Shown here: in pieces, positions 1 to 5,986 of the stretch
Layout: each line of letters opens with the position of its first letter
Numbering within the stretch: the stretch's first letter is position 1
DNA from: JBBTCJ01 sp038043285
GTDB lineage: Bacteria; Planctomycetota; Phycisphaerae; UBA1845
Length of the DNA stretch: 8,745 nt
Direction of reading: 5' to 3'
NCBI GenBank assembly: GCA_038043285.1
Contig: JBBTCJ010000127.1
Location: 1-8,745, forward strand
Program-made: the position numbers and the translations under genes
The notes under the pieces: generated by a model
What the model was told of the DNA's origin: nothing
The model's database searches: none
Seen by the model: the letters and a program-made list of their open reading frames with translations, nothing else

Positions 1-85
1 TATGCCACAGGATGCAGCCTTTATCTATCCCCTCGGTGAGAAATCCGGGCTAGCGTGAAATGGTTTTTGCGCCGCCGCGAGGTTC

Positions 86-148
86 ATCTGCGACGATCGC
101 CGGGAGCGGTGCCTCTTCCTATCAGAGCTGCGCCCGTCAGGAAGCCGC
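86..148 (-). repeat. Two degenerate copies of a dispersed palindromic repeat in a gene-free stretch (1-294)
   Basis: Positions 121-148 read ATCAGAGCTGCGCCCGTCAG then GAAGCCGC, which matches the reverse complement of the repeats at 8631-8733 (ATCAGAACCGCGACAG...GGAGCGGT) with several changes. Positions 86-110 carry a weaker relative ending GGGAGCGGT. The rest of 1-294 shows no coding pattern: the open frames there overlap one another on both strands, lack ribosome sites and give low-complexity Arg/Pro/Ser proteins. I see no RNA gene in it. Confidence 0.4.
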
Positions 149-294
149 ACGCATCATGTCTTCCTCAGGTGTATTCGCGCCGTCCGAACGGTCGTCCCTT
201 TCCCCGTTCTTATACCCTTCCCCGTTTCCCATTCGCGCACCAAGACTGCAGGACCATTCCCAACGCAATCGCGAGATGATCGCGCTACAGTCGT

Positions 295-474
295 TTACGC
301 CGCCACTGAACCCAGGCGCGCCTCCAGCGACTCGAGCTTCGCCCGAAGGTTCTCCAACGCGGCCCGATACTCCCTCGACCGCGTGTGATGAATCTCCGGA
401 CCCAGCTCCTTGATCCGCTCGTGCACCAGATTGCACACCGCCTGCAGTTCCTCGGATGTGAGTTCGATCAACAT
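295..474 (-). CDS. Small coiled-coil-like protein, 59 aa, unknown function
   Basis: The protein begins MLIELTSEELQAVCNLV and ends LRAKLESLEARLGSVAA, then TAA. The ATG at 474 is preceded by AGGAGGAG about five bases upstream, one of the best ribosome sites in the window, and a perfect TATAAT lies about 50 bp further up. The sequence is almost entirely helical: an N-terminal EL(T/S)xEEL helix, a middle containing EIHHTRSREYRAAL (residues 27-40), then a Leu-heptad helix at 40-54. Small proteins with this EL..EE...EIHHT...EYR..L layout are, as I recall, widespread hypothetical proteins in soil and environmental bacteria; none that I know has an assigned function. It is likely cytoplasmic and self-associating (inference). 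It stands alone, with no same-strand gene within 280 bp on either side. It is too short for many gene finders. Confidence 0.72.
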   Translation of the reverse strand: MLIELTSEELQAVCNLVHERIKELGPEIHHTRSREYRAALENLRAKLESLEARLGSVAA

Positions 475-522
475 GATCGCTCCTCCTACTCGAAATGGGC
501 AGCCCCAACGCCGCCGCTATCA

Positions 523-528
523 ATTATA
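523..528 (-). promoter_or_regulatory. -10 box of the 59-aa gene
   Basis: A perfect TATAAT on the minus strand (plus-strand ATTATA) lies 48 bp upstream of the ATG at 474, giving a predicted leader of roughly 40 nt that contains the AGGAGGAG ribosome site. There is no good -35 at 17 bp (GGTCTT); a TTGAGC is present but only 13 bp away. A TG lies two bases upstream of the box, which nearly makes an extended -10. Confidence 0.42.
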
Positions 529-590
529 GGCACGCGGTCAGGCTCAAGACCACCTGGTCCCGGTTCTTGCAGGAATTCACCCATTGGCGA

Positions 591-651
591 GCCGTGGGCT
601 TCAGCCCGCACGGCGTCGCGGCCGCGTACGCCCCCAACGAGCCGCAGGCTC
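591..651. repeat. Three stacked palindromes (REP/BIME-like) in the 475-760 spacer
   Basis: Three inverted repeats follow one another. At 591-614, GCCGT-GGGC-TTCA-GCCC-(GC)-ACGGC forms a 9-bp stem with a two-base bulge. At 612-632, GGCGT and ACGCC flank the perfect 10-bp palindrome CGCGGCCGCG (617-626). At 639-651, GAGCC-GCA-GGCTC is a perfect 5-bp stem. A further small hairpin lies at 681-695 (GGACG-CCAGA-CGTCC). The cluster follows the diguanylate cyclase stop at 761 and lies upstream of the 59-aa gene, so it could help end the operon transcript, though no U-tract follows. The rest of the 286-bp spacer shows no gene. Confidence 0.5.
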
Positions 652-760
652 CCATCAGCATGTTCGAACGGCGAATGATAGGACGCCAGACGTCCGGAGT
701 ATCCCATCGGAAGCATCAGCCCCCAATCGACAATAGGCAATGGTCAAAACCAAACCTGCT

Positions 761-2083
761 CTACGCCTCCCCGACGACGAACACTCGATTCTTCCCCGCG
801 CGCTTGGCCAATAATAACGCCTCGTCCGCCCGCGAAATCAGCTCTTCCATCGTCGTCGCGTCCCATGGGAACGTCGCCAACCCGCCGCTGATCGTGACCT
901 TGCCCGGTCCGACCCCCGCCAGCCCCGGCAACCGAAGCGATTGCAACGCCTCCTTGAACCGGTCCAGCAGCGCCAGCGCCTCCTGCGGGTGCTTCGACCC
1001 CGCCGCACGCGGACCGGCGGGATCCCAAAACACCACCGCGAACTCGTCTCCGCCGTACCGCGTCACCACGTCCTGCTCCCGCGAATGCTTGCGGAACAGC
1101 GTCCCGATCGAGCGGATGATTTCGTCCCCCGCGTCGTGCCCGAAGGTGTCGTTGTAGGTCTTGAAATCGTCGATGTCGAACAGCAGCATCGTGACCTGCA
1201 ACCGCTCCGCCGAAGCCTGCCGGAGAATCTGCGTCAGCCGCTCATGCAGGCCGCGACGGTTAAGAAGTCCGCTGCACTCGTCGGTCATCGCCAGCCGCCG
1301 CCAACGCCGATGCTGTATCGCCGCCGACAGGATCCGCCCGAACACCTCGGCGTATCGCGAGAGCTTCAGCGCGTCGCCCGGCGAGTAGGCCCCGTCCGCG
1401 CGGGACGCAAGATTCAGTTGACCGAGGACTTCGCCCCGACGGCCACGAACCGCCGCCGACAACGCCGGCCCCCCTACCTCGACGCCGCTCCGCGCCATCG
1501 CCCCCTCCACCACCACGCTCGCTCCCGATGCGTTCATGGCTAACCGCAGCAACGCCGCCAATCGAGATAGCAACGCCTTCGGCGGATCGTCCAACGCCGC
1601 GATCGCCGAACCCAACTGCTCCAACTCGACCAGCGAGGCCGTCGGTGCGAAATCGCGCCCCGGCGCGCCAACTTCCGCCGCCGGACGTGCATACCCGATC
1701 GCCCGATCCAGCTCCGCCGCGCCAACCGGTGCGACCAGATACTCGTTCGCTCCGCCTTCCGTCGCCCCGCGTGCGAATGGCTCCCACTCCGGCGGACAGC
1801 ACAGCACGATCCTCGCATCTTCGCCCGCCGCCTCGCGCAATCCTTCCACGGCCGGGTTGATTCGCTCCAGCGGACCATCGACGAACGCCACCACCGCCTC
1901 CGCTCCGCGCCGCGCGACCTCCGCGATCCCCGATAGATACGTCTCCCGCTGAACGCACGACCACTCCGGGTAGCGCGTGGACACATCCGCCGCGCCCGGA
2001 CCGAAGATCCGATCCGCCGGGCCTACGAGCACCAGCCGCGAACCGACCGGCGAGTCGACGGATTCCATTCCGCCCGTCCTCAT
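761..2083 (-). CDS. Diguanylate cyclase with degenerate receiver, GAF-like and GGDEF domains
   Basis: The enzyme makes cyclic di-GMP from two GTP, acting in the cytoplasm; no membrane segment is visible in the 440 residues. Residues 16-132 look like a CheY-type receiver: alternating strands and helices with a possible acceptor Asp69 (VVAFVDG), but the acidic pair after strand 1 and the strand-5 Lys (YLVAPV, 115-120) are missing, so classical phosphotransfer is doubtful. Residues 150-258 resemble a GAF-like sensor domain (weak). The GGDEF domain spans about 265-436: metal-site FDIDDF (302-307), a GHDAGD loop (315-320), active-site YGGDEF (343-348) and a product-inhibition I-site R335-x-x-D338. 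All key catalytic residues are present. The ATG at 2083 overlaps the upstream gene's TGA by 4 bases (ATGA), with GGAGGAG inside that gene's end, so the two are probably translationally coupled. There is no EAL or HD-GYP partner in the window. Confidence 0.93.
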   Translation of the reverse strand: MRTGGMESVDSPVGSRLVLVGPADRIFGPGAADVSTRYPEWSCVQRETYLSGIAEVARRGAEAVVAFVDGPLERINPAVEGLREAAGEDARIVLCCPPEWEPFARGATEGGANEYLVAPVGAAELDRAIGYARPAAEVGAPGRDFAPTASLVELEQLGSAIAALDDPPKALLSRLAALLRLAMNASGASVVVEGAMARSGVEVGGPALSAAVRGRRGEVLGQLNLASRADGAYSPGDALKLSRYAEVFGRILSAAIQHRRWRRLAMTDECSGLLNRRGLHERLTQILRQASAERLQVTMLLFDIDDFKTYNDTFGHDAGDEIIRSIGTLFRKHSREQDVVTRYGGDEFAVVFWDPAGPRAAGSKHPQEALALLDRFKEALQSLRLPGLAGVGPGKVTISGGLATFPWDATTMEELISRADEALLLAKRAGKNRVFVVGEA

Positions 2084-3201
2084 CGCAACTCCTCCTCGCC
2101 CGGGCGAAGCTCGATATCGCCTTCATCGCCCAGCAGTCCCTCCCGCTCCTCCGGCACAAATGCGGAGAAGTCATTCCCCAGCAGCGCCTCCAACTCCTCG
2201 TCGGTCAGCAACGGTTCCTGCAATCGGGGTTCCGATGGCGTTCCGCTCGCCGCGGCGCGCGCCGGCTCCGTCCGCGACGGGACGTCCGACGCCGGGCTGG
2301 AAGAACCGGTCTGCAAAGTGCCCGGCGGCGAACTCAAAAAAGTAGTCAACGACGGGTCCGACGATGGGATGGGCAACGTAGGAATGCTGGACGATGCGCC
2401 CGGACTATCGCTTCCGTTCGATCCGCCCGACGACGGTCCCTTGCGGGGGGGCTGGTTCCCGTATCGAAGCCAGGGAACGCGAATCGGCCGACTCGCCTCG
2501 TCGTGGGACGCTGACTCTGAATCGCCTTCCTCGTCAACCCTAACCTCCGACCCTTCGTTCTCTGAAACGCTTGGGCGCAACTCCCGCTCCCCCTCTGAAA
2601 CGGCTTCGCGCAACTCCCTCTCCTCTTGAGAGAATGCGGCAAGGCGAGGGGGTTTGGTCTTCAAACCCTCTCCCCCGTTCTCTGGGGAGCGGGCGGGGTG
2701 AGGGGGTTCGTCTTCAACTCCTCTCCCCCGTCCTCGGGGGAGCGGGCAGGGTGAGGGGGCTTCTTCCGTAGCCTTCGGTTCACCTCTTTCCGTTTCGACC
2801 TCGATGCGTCGCAGCACATCCTCCGTCAGCGTTCCTTCCGCGCCGGCTTGAATCGCCTCATTCAAGAGGCTCGCCGAGTTCGCTCCGCCGTAGACATACG
2901 TCGCGACATCGGGGCGGTTCCGCGCCGCCAGCCGAAAGAACTCGAACTCAGCCGGCAGCAAACGATCGACGCGGACGATCGCATGACGAAATCCCGCCCC
3001 GGTCGGCTTCAACAGACGCGCCAATCCCACATAGGCGTTGTCAACCAAGTCAATCCACGTTCGATTGGCTTCCAGAAATCCGCAGACTCCGACGGAGAGA
3101 TGGGCCAAGTCGCCGGGCGGCGCGGCTGCGGAATCGATCCACAGGATCAAAGGCGACGGATTGTTGCTCGAATTGGACACGTCGGCTTCACCGTCCGGCA
3201 A
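2080..3201 (-). CDS. Receiver-like protein with repeat-built linker, partner of the diguanylate cyclase
   Basis: 373 residues, function not recognised. Residues 17-132 have the alternating pattern of a receiver-like alpha/beta fold (PLILWIDSA, AIVRVDRLLP with Asp79 at the acceptor position, ATYVYGG, then AIQAGAEGTL). It lacks the conserved strand-5 Lys-Pro, so it is likely a pseudo-receiver. Residues 148-215 are encoded by palindromic and tandem repeats (separate entries) and are Glu/Arg/Pro rich. Residues 216-330 are a Ser/Pro/Gly linker of low complexity. The C-terminus holds an acidic helix, LLTDEELEALLGNDF (331-345), which looks like a conserved interaction motif. No signal peptide or membrane segment is visible. 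The start is TTG at 3201 with AGG five bases upstream and GGGGGAGG further up; a GTG at residue 8 is an alternative. It is the first gene of the operon and overlaps the cyclase start, so the likely role is in the same signalling unit. Confidence 0.78.
   Translation of the reverse strand: MPDGEADVSNSSNNPSPLILWIDSAAAPPGDLAHLSVGVCGFLEANRTWIDLVDNAYVGLARLLKPTGAGFRHAIVRVDRLLPAEFEFFRLAARNRPDVATYVYGGANSASLLNEAIQAGAEGTLTEDVLRRIEVETERGEPKATEEAPSPCPLPRGRGRGVEDEPPHPARSPENGGEGLKTKPPRLAAFSQEERELREAVSEGERELRPSVSENEGSEVRVDEEGDSESASHDEASRPIRVPWLRYGNQPPRKGPSSGGSNGSDSPGASSSIPTLPIPSSDPSLTTFLSSPPGTLQTGSSSPASDVPSRTEPARAAASGTPSEPRLQEPLLTDEELEALLGNDFSAFVPEEREGLLGDEGDIELRPGEEELR
2560..2625 (-). repeat. 33-bp tandem duplication encoding an 11-residue repeat
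   Basis: Units 2560-2592 and 2593-2625 both begin CTCTGAAACG and match at 27 of 33 bases by eye. On the minus strand they encode ERELREAVSEG and ERELRPSVSEN in the receiver-like protein. The period is an exact multiple of three, so the frame is kept. The second unit runs into the first palindromic element at 2616. Confidence 0.75.
2616..2759. repeat. Three tandem copies of a 41-bp palindromic repeat inside a coding region
   Basis: Copy B (2666-2706) and copy C (2719-2759) both follow the pattern CCTCTCCCCCG - short loop - GGGGAGCGGG - GGTGAGGGGG, are each 41 bp, start 53 bp apart and share the leading TCTTCAA. Copy A (2616-2652) is a shorter, decayed member (CCCTCTCCTCTTGAGAG...GCGAGGGGG). 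They encode residues 148-196 of the receiver-like protein. Copy C is read as PSPCPLPRGRGRG, whereas copies A and B are read in another frame (PPRLAAFSQEE and PPHPARSPENGGEG). All three keep the frame open. Confidence 0.85.
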
Positions 3202-3228
3202 ACGAACCTAACCGGCCTCCCCCAGGAA

Positions 3229-3257
3229 ACTCTAGCAAACCCAACGCGGCCGAGCAA
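3229..3257 (-). promoter_or_regulatory. Putative sigma-70-type promoter of the receiver-cyclase operon
   Basis: On the minus strand TTGCTC (3257-3252), a 17-bp spacer, and TAGAGT (3234-3229) match the -35/-10 consensus at four of six positions each with ideal spacing. The predicted start would be near 3222, giving a leader of about 20 nt that carries GGGGGAGG and an AGG just before the TTG at 3201. A terminator-like hairpin with a T5 run sits immediately upstream. Confidence 0.42.
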
Positions 3258-3279
3258 GAAAAACCCGCCTTTCGGGCGT
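3258..3279 (-). terminator. Weak terminator-like hairpin before the operon promoter
   Basis: The minus strand reads CGCC-CGAAA-GGCG followed by GG and TTTTTCTT. The stem is only four base pairs, but the T-run and the position, after the Cys-rich gene's main terminator and just before the next promoter, fit a backup stop for read-through. Confidence 0.3.
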
Positions 3280-3335
3280 TTCGCCGGATCCGTACCGCGC
3301 GTGCCGACCAGCGGCCCGAGTCGGTCGCCTGTAAG

Positions 3336-3363
3336 ACCGCTCCATGACTGTCGCGGTTCGGAT
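3336..3363 (+). repeat. Copy of the dispersed ACCGC-N11-GCGGT repeat
   Basis: ACCGCTCCATGACTGTCGCG then GTTCGGAT matches the copies at 8631-8657 and 8707-8733 with one extra base and one change near the end. The ends ACCGC and GCGGT are inverted, so it can form a small hairpin. Inverted half-copies (ATCCGTACCGCGC, a 13-base direct repeat) occur at 3288-3300 and 3384-3396. The 297-bp spacer 3202-3498 otherwise holds only the promoter and hairpins listed here, and no gene. Confidence 0.6.
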
Positions 3364-3400
3364 CAAACCGCTGACCGCCTTTTATCCGTACCGCGCCCGT

Positions 3401-3431
3401 CAAAAGCAAAGGGCCGGCGAAATGCCGGCCC
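3401..3431 (-). terminator. Rho-independent terminator of the Cys-rich protein gene
   Basis: The minus strand reads GGGCCGGC-ATTTC-GCCGGCCC (3431-3411), a perfect 8-bp GC stem with a five-base loop, followed by TTTGCTTTTG. It lies about 70 bp past the stop codon at 3499 and is the clearest intrinsic terminator in the window. Confidence 0.8.
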
Positions 3432-3463
3432 CGAAATGCCATTCGACTGCCAGGAACCTCGTC

Positions 3464-3485
3464 GCCCTCCGCCCCAACGGAGGGC
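3464..3485. repeat. Perfect 8-bp hairpin just after the Cys-rich gene stop
   Basis: GCCCTCCG-CCCCAA-CGGAGGGC is a perfect inverted repeat ending 13 bp past the stop codon. No T-run follows on either strand, so it is more likely a 3'-end stability hairpin or part of a two-hairpin termination region with 3401-3431 than a terminator by itself. Confidence 0.6.
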
Positions 3486-3498
3486 GGGTCATTCCGAG

Positions 3499-5646
3499 CT
3501 ACGATCGCAGCCGCAATTTCCCCCGGCCAAGGCTTCGAAAGGTCATCAACCCTAGAAACGTGATCAAACCAAACGCCGATCCCGGCGTGCATCCGCAACC
3601 CGAACCACACGCGCGATTGTCGTTGCGACACCTGTCCACGCGGATGGTGGCGTTGACGAAGCCCTCGCCCACCACCGCACCCGCGTCGTCCGTCAACGTC
3701 GCGGTGATGACGCACTCAACGTCCCGATTCACCGCCTGCGGCGTGTAGATGCCGCCGCTGAACGACCCGCCGCACGTCGTCGACCAGTGCAAGTCGGGGC
3801 TGTCCGTGACGTCCTCGGTGCTTCCATCATCCCGCACGGCCAGCACATTGAACTCCGCCCCAAGCCACTCGCTGATGCTCAGCGACCCGCCATCGACCCG
3901 CACAATATCCAGCACGTCCGATCCGGGCGCGTCCTGCCCGGTCGGCGGATCTTCGGTTTGACCGTCGCCGGCGGGAGGATCCTCGCCCGCAACGCCGCCC
4001 TCGGGTTCGCATGCGTCGCCGATGCCGTCGGCGTCGGCGTCGACCTGATCGGAGTTGGCGATACTCGGACAGTTGTCGCACACGTTGCCGACGTCGTCGC
4101 CGTCGGCGTCGGATTGATTCGGATTCGCCTTGTCGGGGCAGTTGTCAGCGGAGTTCGCAACGCCGTCATGGTCCCGATCGTCGTCGGTCGATGAGCCGTC
4201 GTTGGATCCTCCGGTCTCGATCAGCGCTGGATCTTCGCCCGGGGGAGGACTCACCCCGCCGCCACCGCCGCCGGTGTCGTTTCCGCCCGTTCCGGTTCCT
4301 CCACTGCCCGCGTCACCACCCGGGCTTGTGCCGCCGCCGCCGGTGTCGCCTCCGGGACTCGTGCCGCCGCCGGTGTCCGCAGGAGGCGGCGGAACGCACA
4401 CGTCCTTGTCTTCGTCGCAGGCGTCGCCGCCGACACATGGCGCCTGGCCCTGCAGGCAAACGCCGTTGACGCACAACTCGGCCCCGTCACAGAAGTCGCC
4501 GTCATCGCACTCCAGGTGGATGATGCACGGAAGACACCGTTCGCCGGCCTCGTCGCAGACTTCGCCCGCGGCGCACGGTGAGCCGCTCGACTGACACGCG
4601 CCATTAACACACGCTTCGGGGCCGTCGCAGTAGGCGCCGTCCTCGCAATCCGAATCGACCAGACAGGGCACGCAAGCCGATCCCGCCTCGTCGCAGACGG
4701 TCCCCGGCGCGCACGGGCCAACTCCGCCGCGGCACGCTCCCTCAACGCAACTCTCCCCGCCGGTGCAGAACAACCCGTCGTCGCAATCGGCGTCGCCTAC
4801 ACACTCGAGGCAGGTTTTCCCTGCCTCGTCGCACAGCTTGATCGACCCGCACGGATTCTCGCCCGCGGCGCACGAACCCAGCCGGCAGGCTTCCGATCCG
4901 TTGCAAAAGACACCGTCGTCACACGCGGTGTCCGTGGCACATTCGTCGCACGTGCCCGTGGTCTCGTTACACGTCAACTCCTGCGCACAGGGGGCCGCGC
5001 CGCCCTGACACCGACCGCCGACGCACGCCTCGGCCCCGTTGCAGAACAATCCGTCGTCGCAATCGAGGTTCGCGTCGCACTCCTCGCACAGGTCGCCTTG
5101 TTCGTTACACACGTCCGTCGGATTGCAAGGGGAGCTGCCCGTCGTGCAAGCGTGTTGACTGCAACGCTCCACGCCGCTGCAGAACACCCCATCGTCGCAT
5201 TGCTCGTCGGTCTGGCATTCGAAGCACGCGTCGCTGGGTTCGTCGCAGAGTTCACCCTCAGCACACGGCGCTGCCCCGGGCCTGCAATAGCCGTTGACGC
5301 ACGCCTCGGACCCGTTACAGAACACCGCGTCGTCGCAGTCCGCGTCGCCAACGCACTCATGACCCACGTCGTCGCGGCACGGACCCAGATAATCCGCCGC
5401 GTGGTGCGCAAGATGCGCGTCCACGGCTGAGCGCGACAGCGCCAGCGTACGCACATGCGACGGATTCCCCGGCGGCGCGTGGCACACCACGAGAACCTCG
5501 TGCCTCCCCGGCGGCGGCGCCGTCGCCCTCGTCGCCGGCGGCACGACCCGCGCCAGCAGCATCAACGCGATTGCACAGATGCCCAAACGAACCGTTGCCG
5601 CCGCCGACCATGCCGGTCGGCGCGCGTCTCCTCTGTTCACTGACAT
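3499..5646 (-). CDS. Secreted Cys-rich repeat protein with TSP3-like repeats and MYXO-CTERM-like tail
   Basis: 715 residues, exported, function unknown; probably a surface or matrix protein (inference). In order: a signal peptide with hydrophobic core LGICAIALMLL (21-31) and probable cleavage near residue 41; a CHxPPGNP module (48-90: VCHAPPGNP, DAHLAHHA, LGPC); seven contiguous 46-residue repeats with eight Cys each (97-418), typified by CDDGVFCNGSEACVNG; a Gly/Pro/Thr linker (419-480); a thrombospondin type 3-like Asp-rich calcium-binding stretch (488-547: DHDGVANSADNCP, DADADGIGDAC); a beta-rich, Ig-like region (575-672); and a tail, CGSGCGCTPG, short hydrophobic span, then R-rich end (680-715). 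The tail resembles MYXO-CTERM sorting signals: GC motif, membrane span, basic end. The ATG at 5646 has a GGGGGGAAG ribosome site. It is a single-gene unit with its own terminator. The 56 repeat cysteines suggest oxidative folding outside the cytoplasm. Confidence 0.88.
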   Translation of the reverse strand: MSVNRGDARRPAWSAAATVRLGICAIALMLLARVVPPATRATAPPPGRHEVLVVCHAPPGNPSHVRTLALSRSAVDAHLAHHAADYLGPCRDDVGHECVGDADCDDAVFCNGSEACVNGYCRPGAAPCAEGELCDEPSDACFECQTDEQCDDGVFCSGVERCSQHACTTGSSPCNPTDVCNEQGDLCEECDANLDCDDGLFCNGAEACVGGRCQGGAAPCAQELTCNETTGTCDECATDTACDDGVFCNGSEACRLGSCAAGENPCGSIKLCDEAGKTCLECVGDADCDDGLFCTGGESCVEGACRGGVGPCAPGTVCDEAGSACVPCLVDSDCEDGAYCDGPEACVNGACQSSGSPCAAGEVCDEAGERCLPCIIHLECDDGDFCDGAELCVNGVCLQGQAPCVGGDACDEDKDVCVPPPPADTGGGTSPGGDTGGGGTSPGGDAGSGGTGTGGNDTGGGGGGVSPPPGEDPALIETGGSNDGSSTDDDRDHDGVANSADNCPDKANPNQSDADGDDVGNVCDNCPSIANSDQVDADADGIGDACEPEGGVAGEDPPAGDGQTEDPPTGQDAPGSDVLDIVRVDGGSLSISEWLGAEFNVLAVRDDGSTEDVTDSPDLHWSTTCGGSFSGGIYTPQAVNRDVECVITATLTDDAGAVVGEGFVNATIRVDRCRNDNRACGSGCGCTPGSAFGLITFLGLMTFRSLGRGKLRLRS
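4393..5358 (-). repeat. Seven 138-bp coding repeats (46 aa, 8 Cys each)
   Basis: The array is exactly 7 x 138 bp with no insertion or deletion between units. In each unit Cys falls at positions 2, 8, 14, 20, 25, 32, 38 and 45 of 46. The consensus is ECxxDxxCDDGxFCNGxEAC, then a VxGxC segment, a PC, and CDExxxxC at the end. Units six and seven begin PC instead of EC and are the most diverged. DNA similarity is patchy while spacing is rigid, which suggests selection on the protein rather than a recent duplication. Confidence 0.9.
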
Positions 5647-5666
5647 GGCGCTTCTTCCCCCCCTAA

Positions 5667-5683
5667 GCGCGGCGCTGCCGCGC
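5667..5683 (-). promoter_or_regulatory. GC hairpin in the leader of the Cys-rich gene
   Basis: GCGCGGC and GCCGCGC form a perfect 7-bp stem with a three-base loop, ending a few bases before the GGGGGGAAG ribosome site and 21 bp before the ATG at 5646. It could affect translation or simply reflect base composition. A weak -10-like TAGAAT is at 5709-5704 on the same strand, without a convincing -35. Confidence 0.35.
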
Positions 5684-5931
5684 GGACTGCCCCAAGCGTT
5701 TGGATTCTAGGTCGAACCCGCGCCCCGATTCCACCGCGTTCCGCGCCCTCACGCCCTGCCTTGTGCAAGGTTCCATAAAAACGACGCGCGCCGGCCGCAA
5801 CCGCACTTCATGCCTCGCGCGGCGCCACGCCCGCCGCAAGCCCGGCACTCGCTTATCGGGCACTCCCGACACGCTTCGTCTCCGCGCACGCCGCAACTCC
5901 TCGCGCCGCGTGCATTCGCCGACGCGCCAAC

Positions 5932-5937
5932 TACAAT
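5932..5937 (+). promoter_or_regulatory. Candidate -10 box of nadE
   Basis: TACAAT matches the -10 consensus at five of six positions, 50 bp upstream of the GTG start, and is the only AT-rich hexamer in a GC-rich stretch. No good -35 is found at 16-18 bp upstream. Confidence 0.33.
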
Positions 5938-5986
5938 GACGCCCGGCGGCGTGGAAGACGATTCGACTACGACGCGACGATGACCC

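Larger units (their letters stand above)
5647..5986. other. Divergent 340-bp intergenic region
   Basis: It lies between the divergent Cys-rich gene and nadE and should hold both promoters. Besides the leader hairpin and the candidate -10 boxes, it shows a small dyad CCTTG-TG-CAAGG at 5759-5770 and GCCCG...CGGGC around 5855-5880. No open frame here has a ribosome site or plausible protein; the long minus-strand frame 5663-6655 is a shadow of nadE. Confidence 0.5.

Noticed and set aside
60..413. Plus-strand open frames at the left end, and the minus-strand frame 137-523
   Set aside because: Low-complexity products, no ribosome site, and overlap with the well-supported 59-aa gene in another frame.
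486..740. 84-codon minus-strand open frame upstream of the 59-aa gene
   Set aside because: It covers the palindrome block and the TATAAT box, has no ribosome site, and reads as repeat-derived sequence rather than a protein.
1260..2174. 304-codon minus-strand frame and several plus-strand frames over the cyclase gene
   Set aside because: Arg/Gly-rich shadows of the diguanylate cyclase, whose catalytic motifs are intact in its own frame.
4393..5358. Regular repeat array considered as CRISPR
   Set aside because: The 138-bp period is fully coding, units are diverged along their whole length and there are no short identical repeats with unique spacers.
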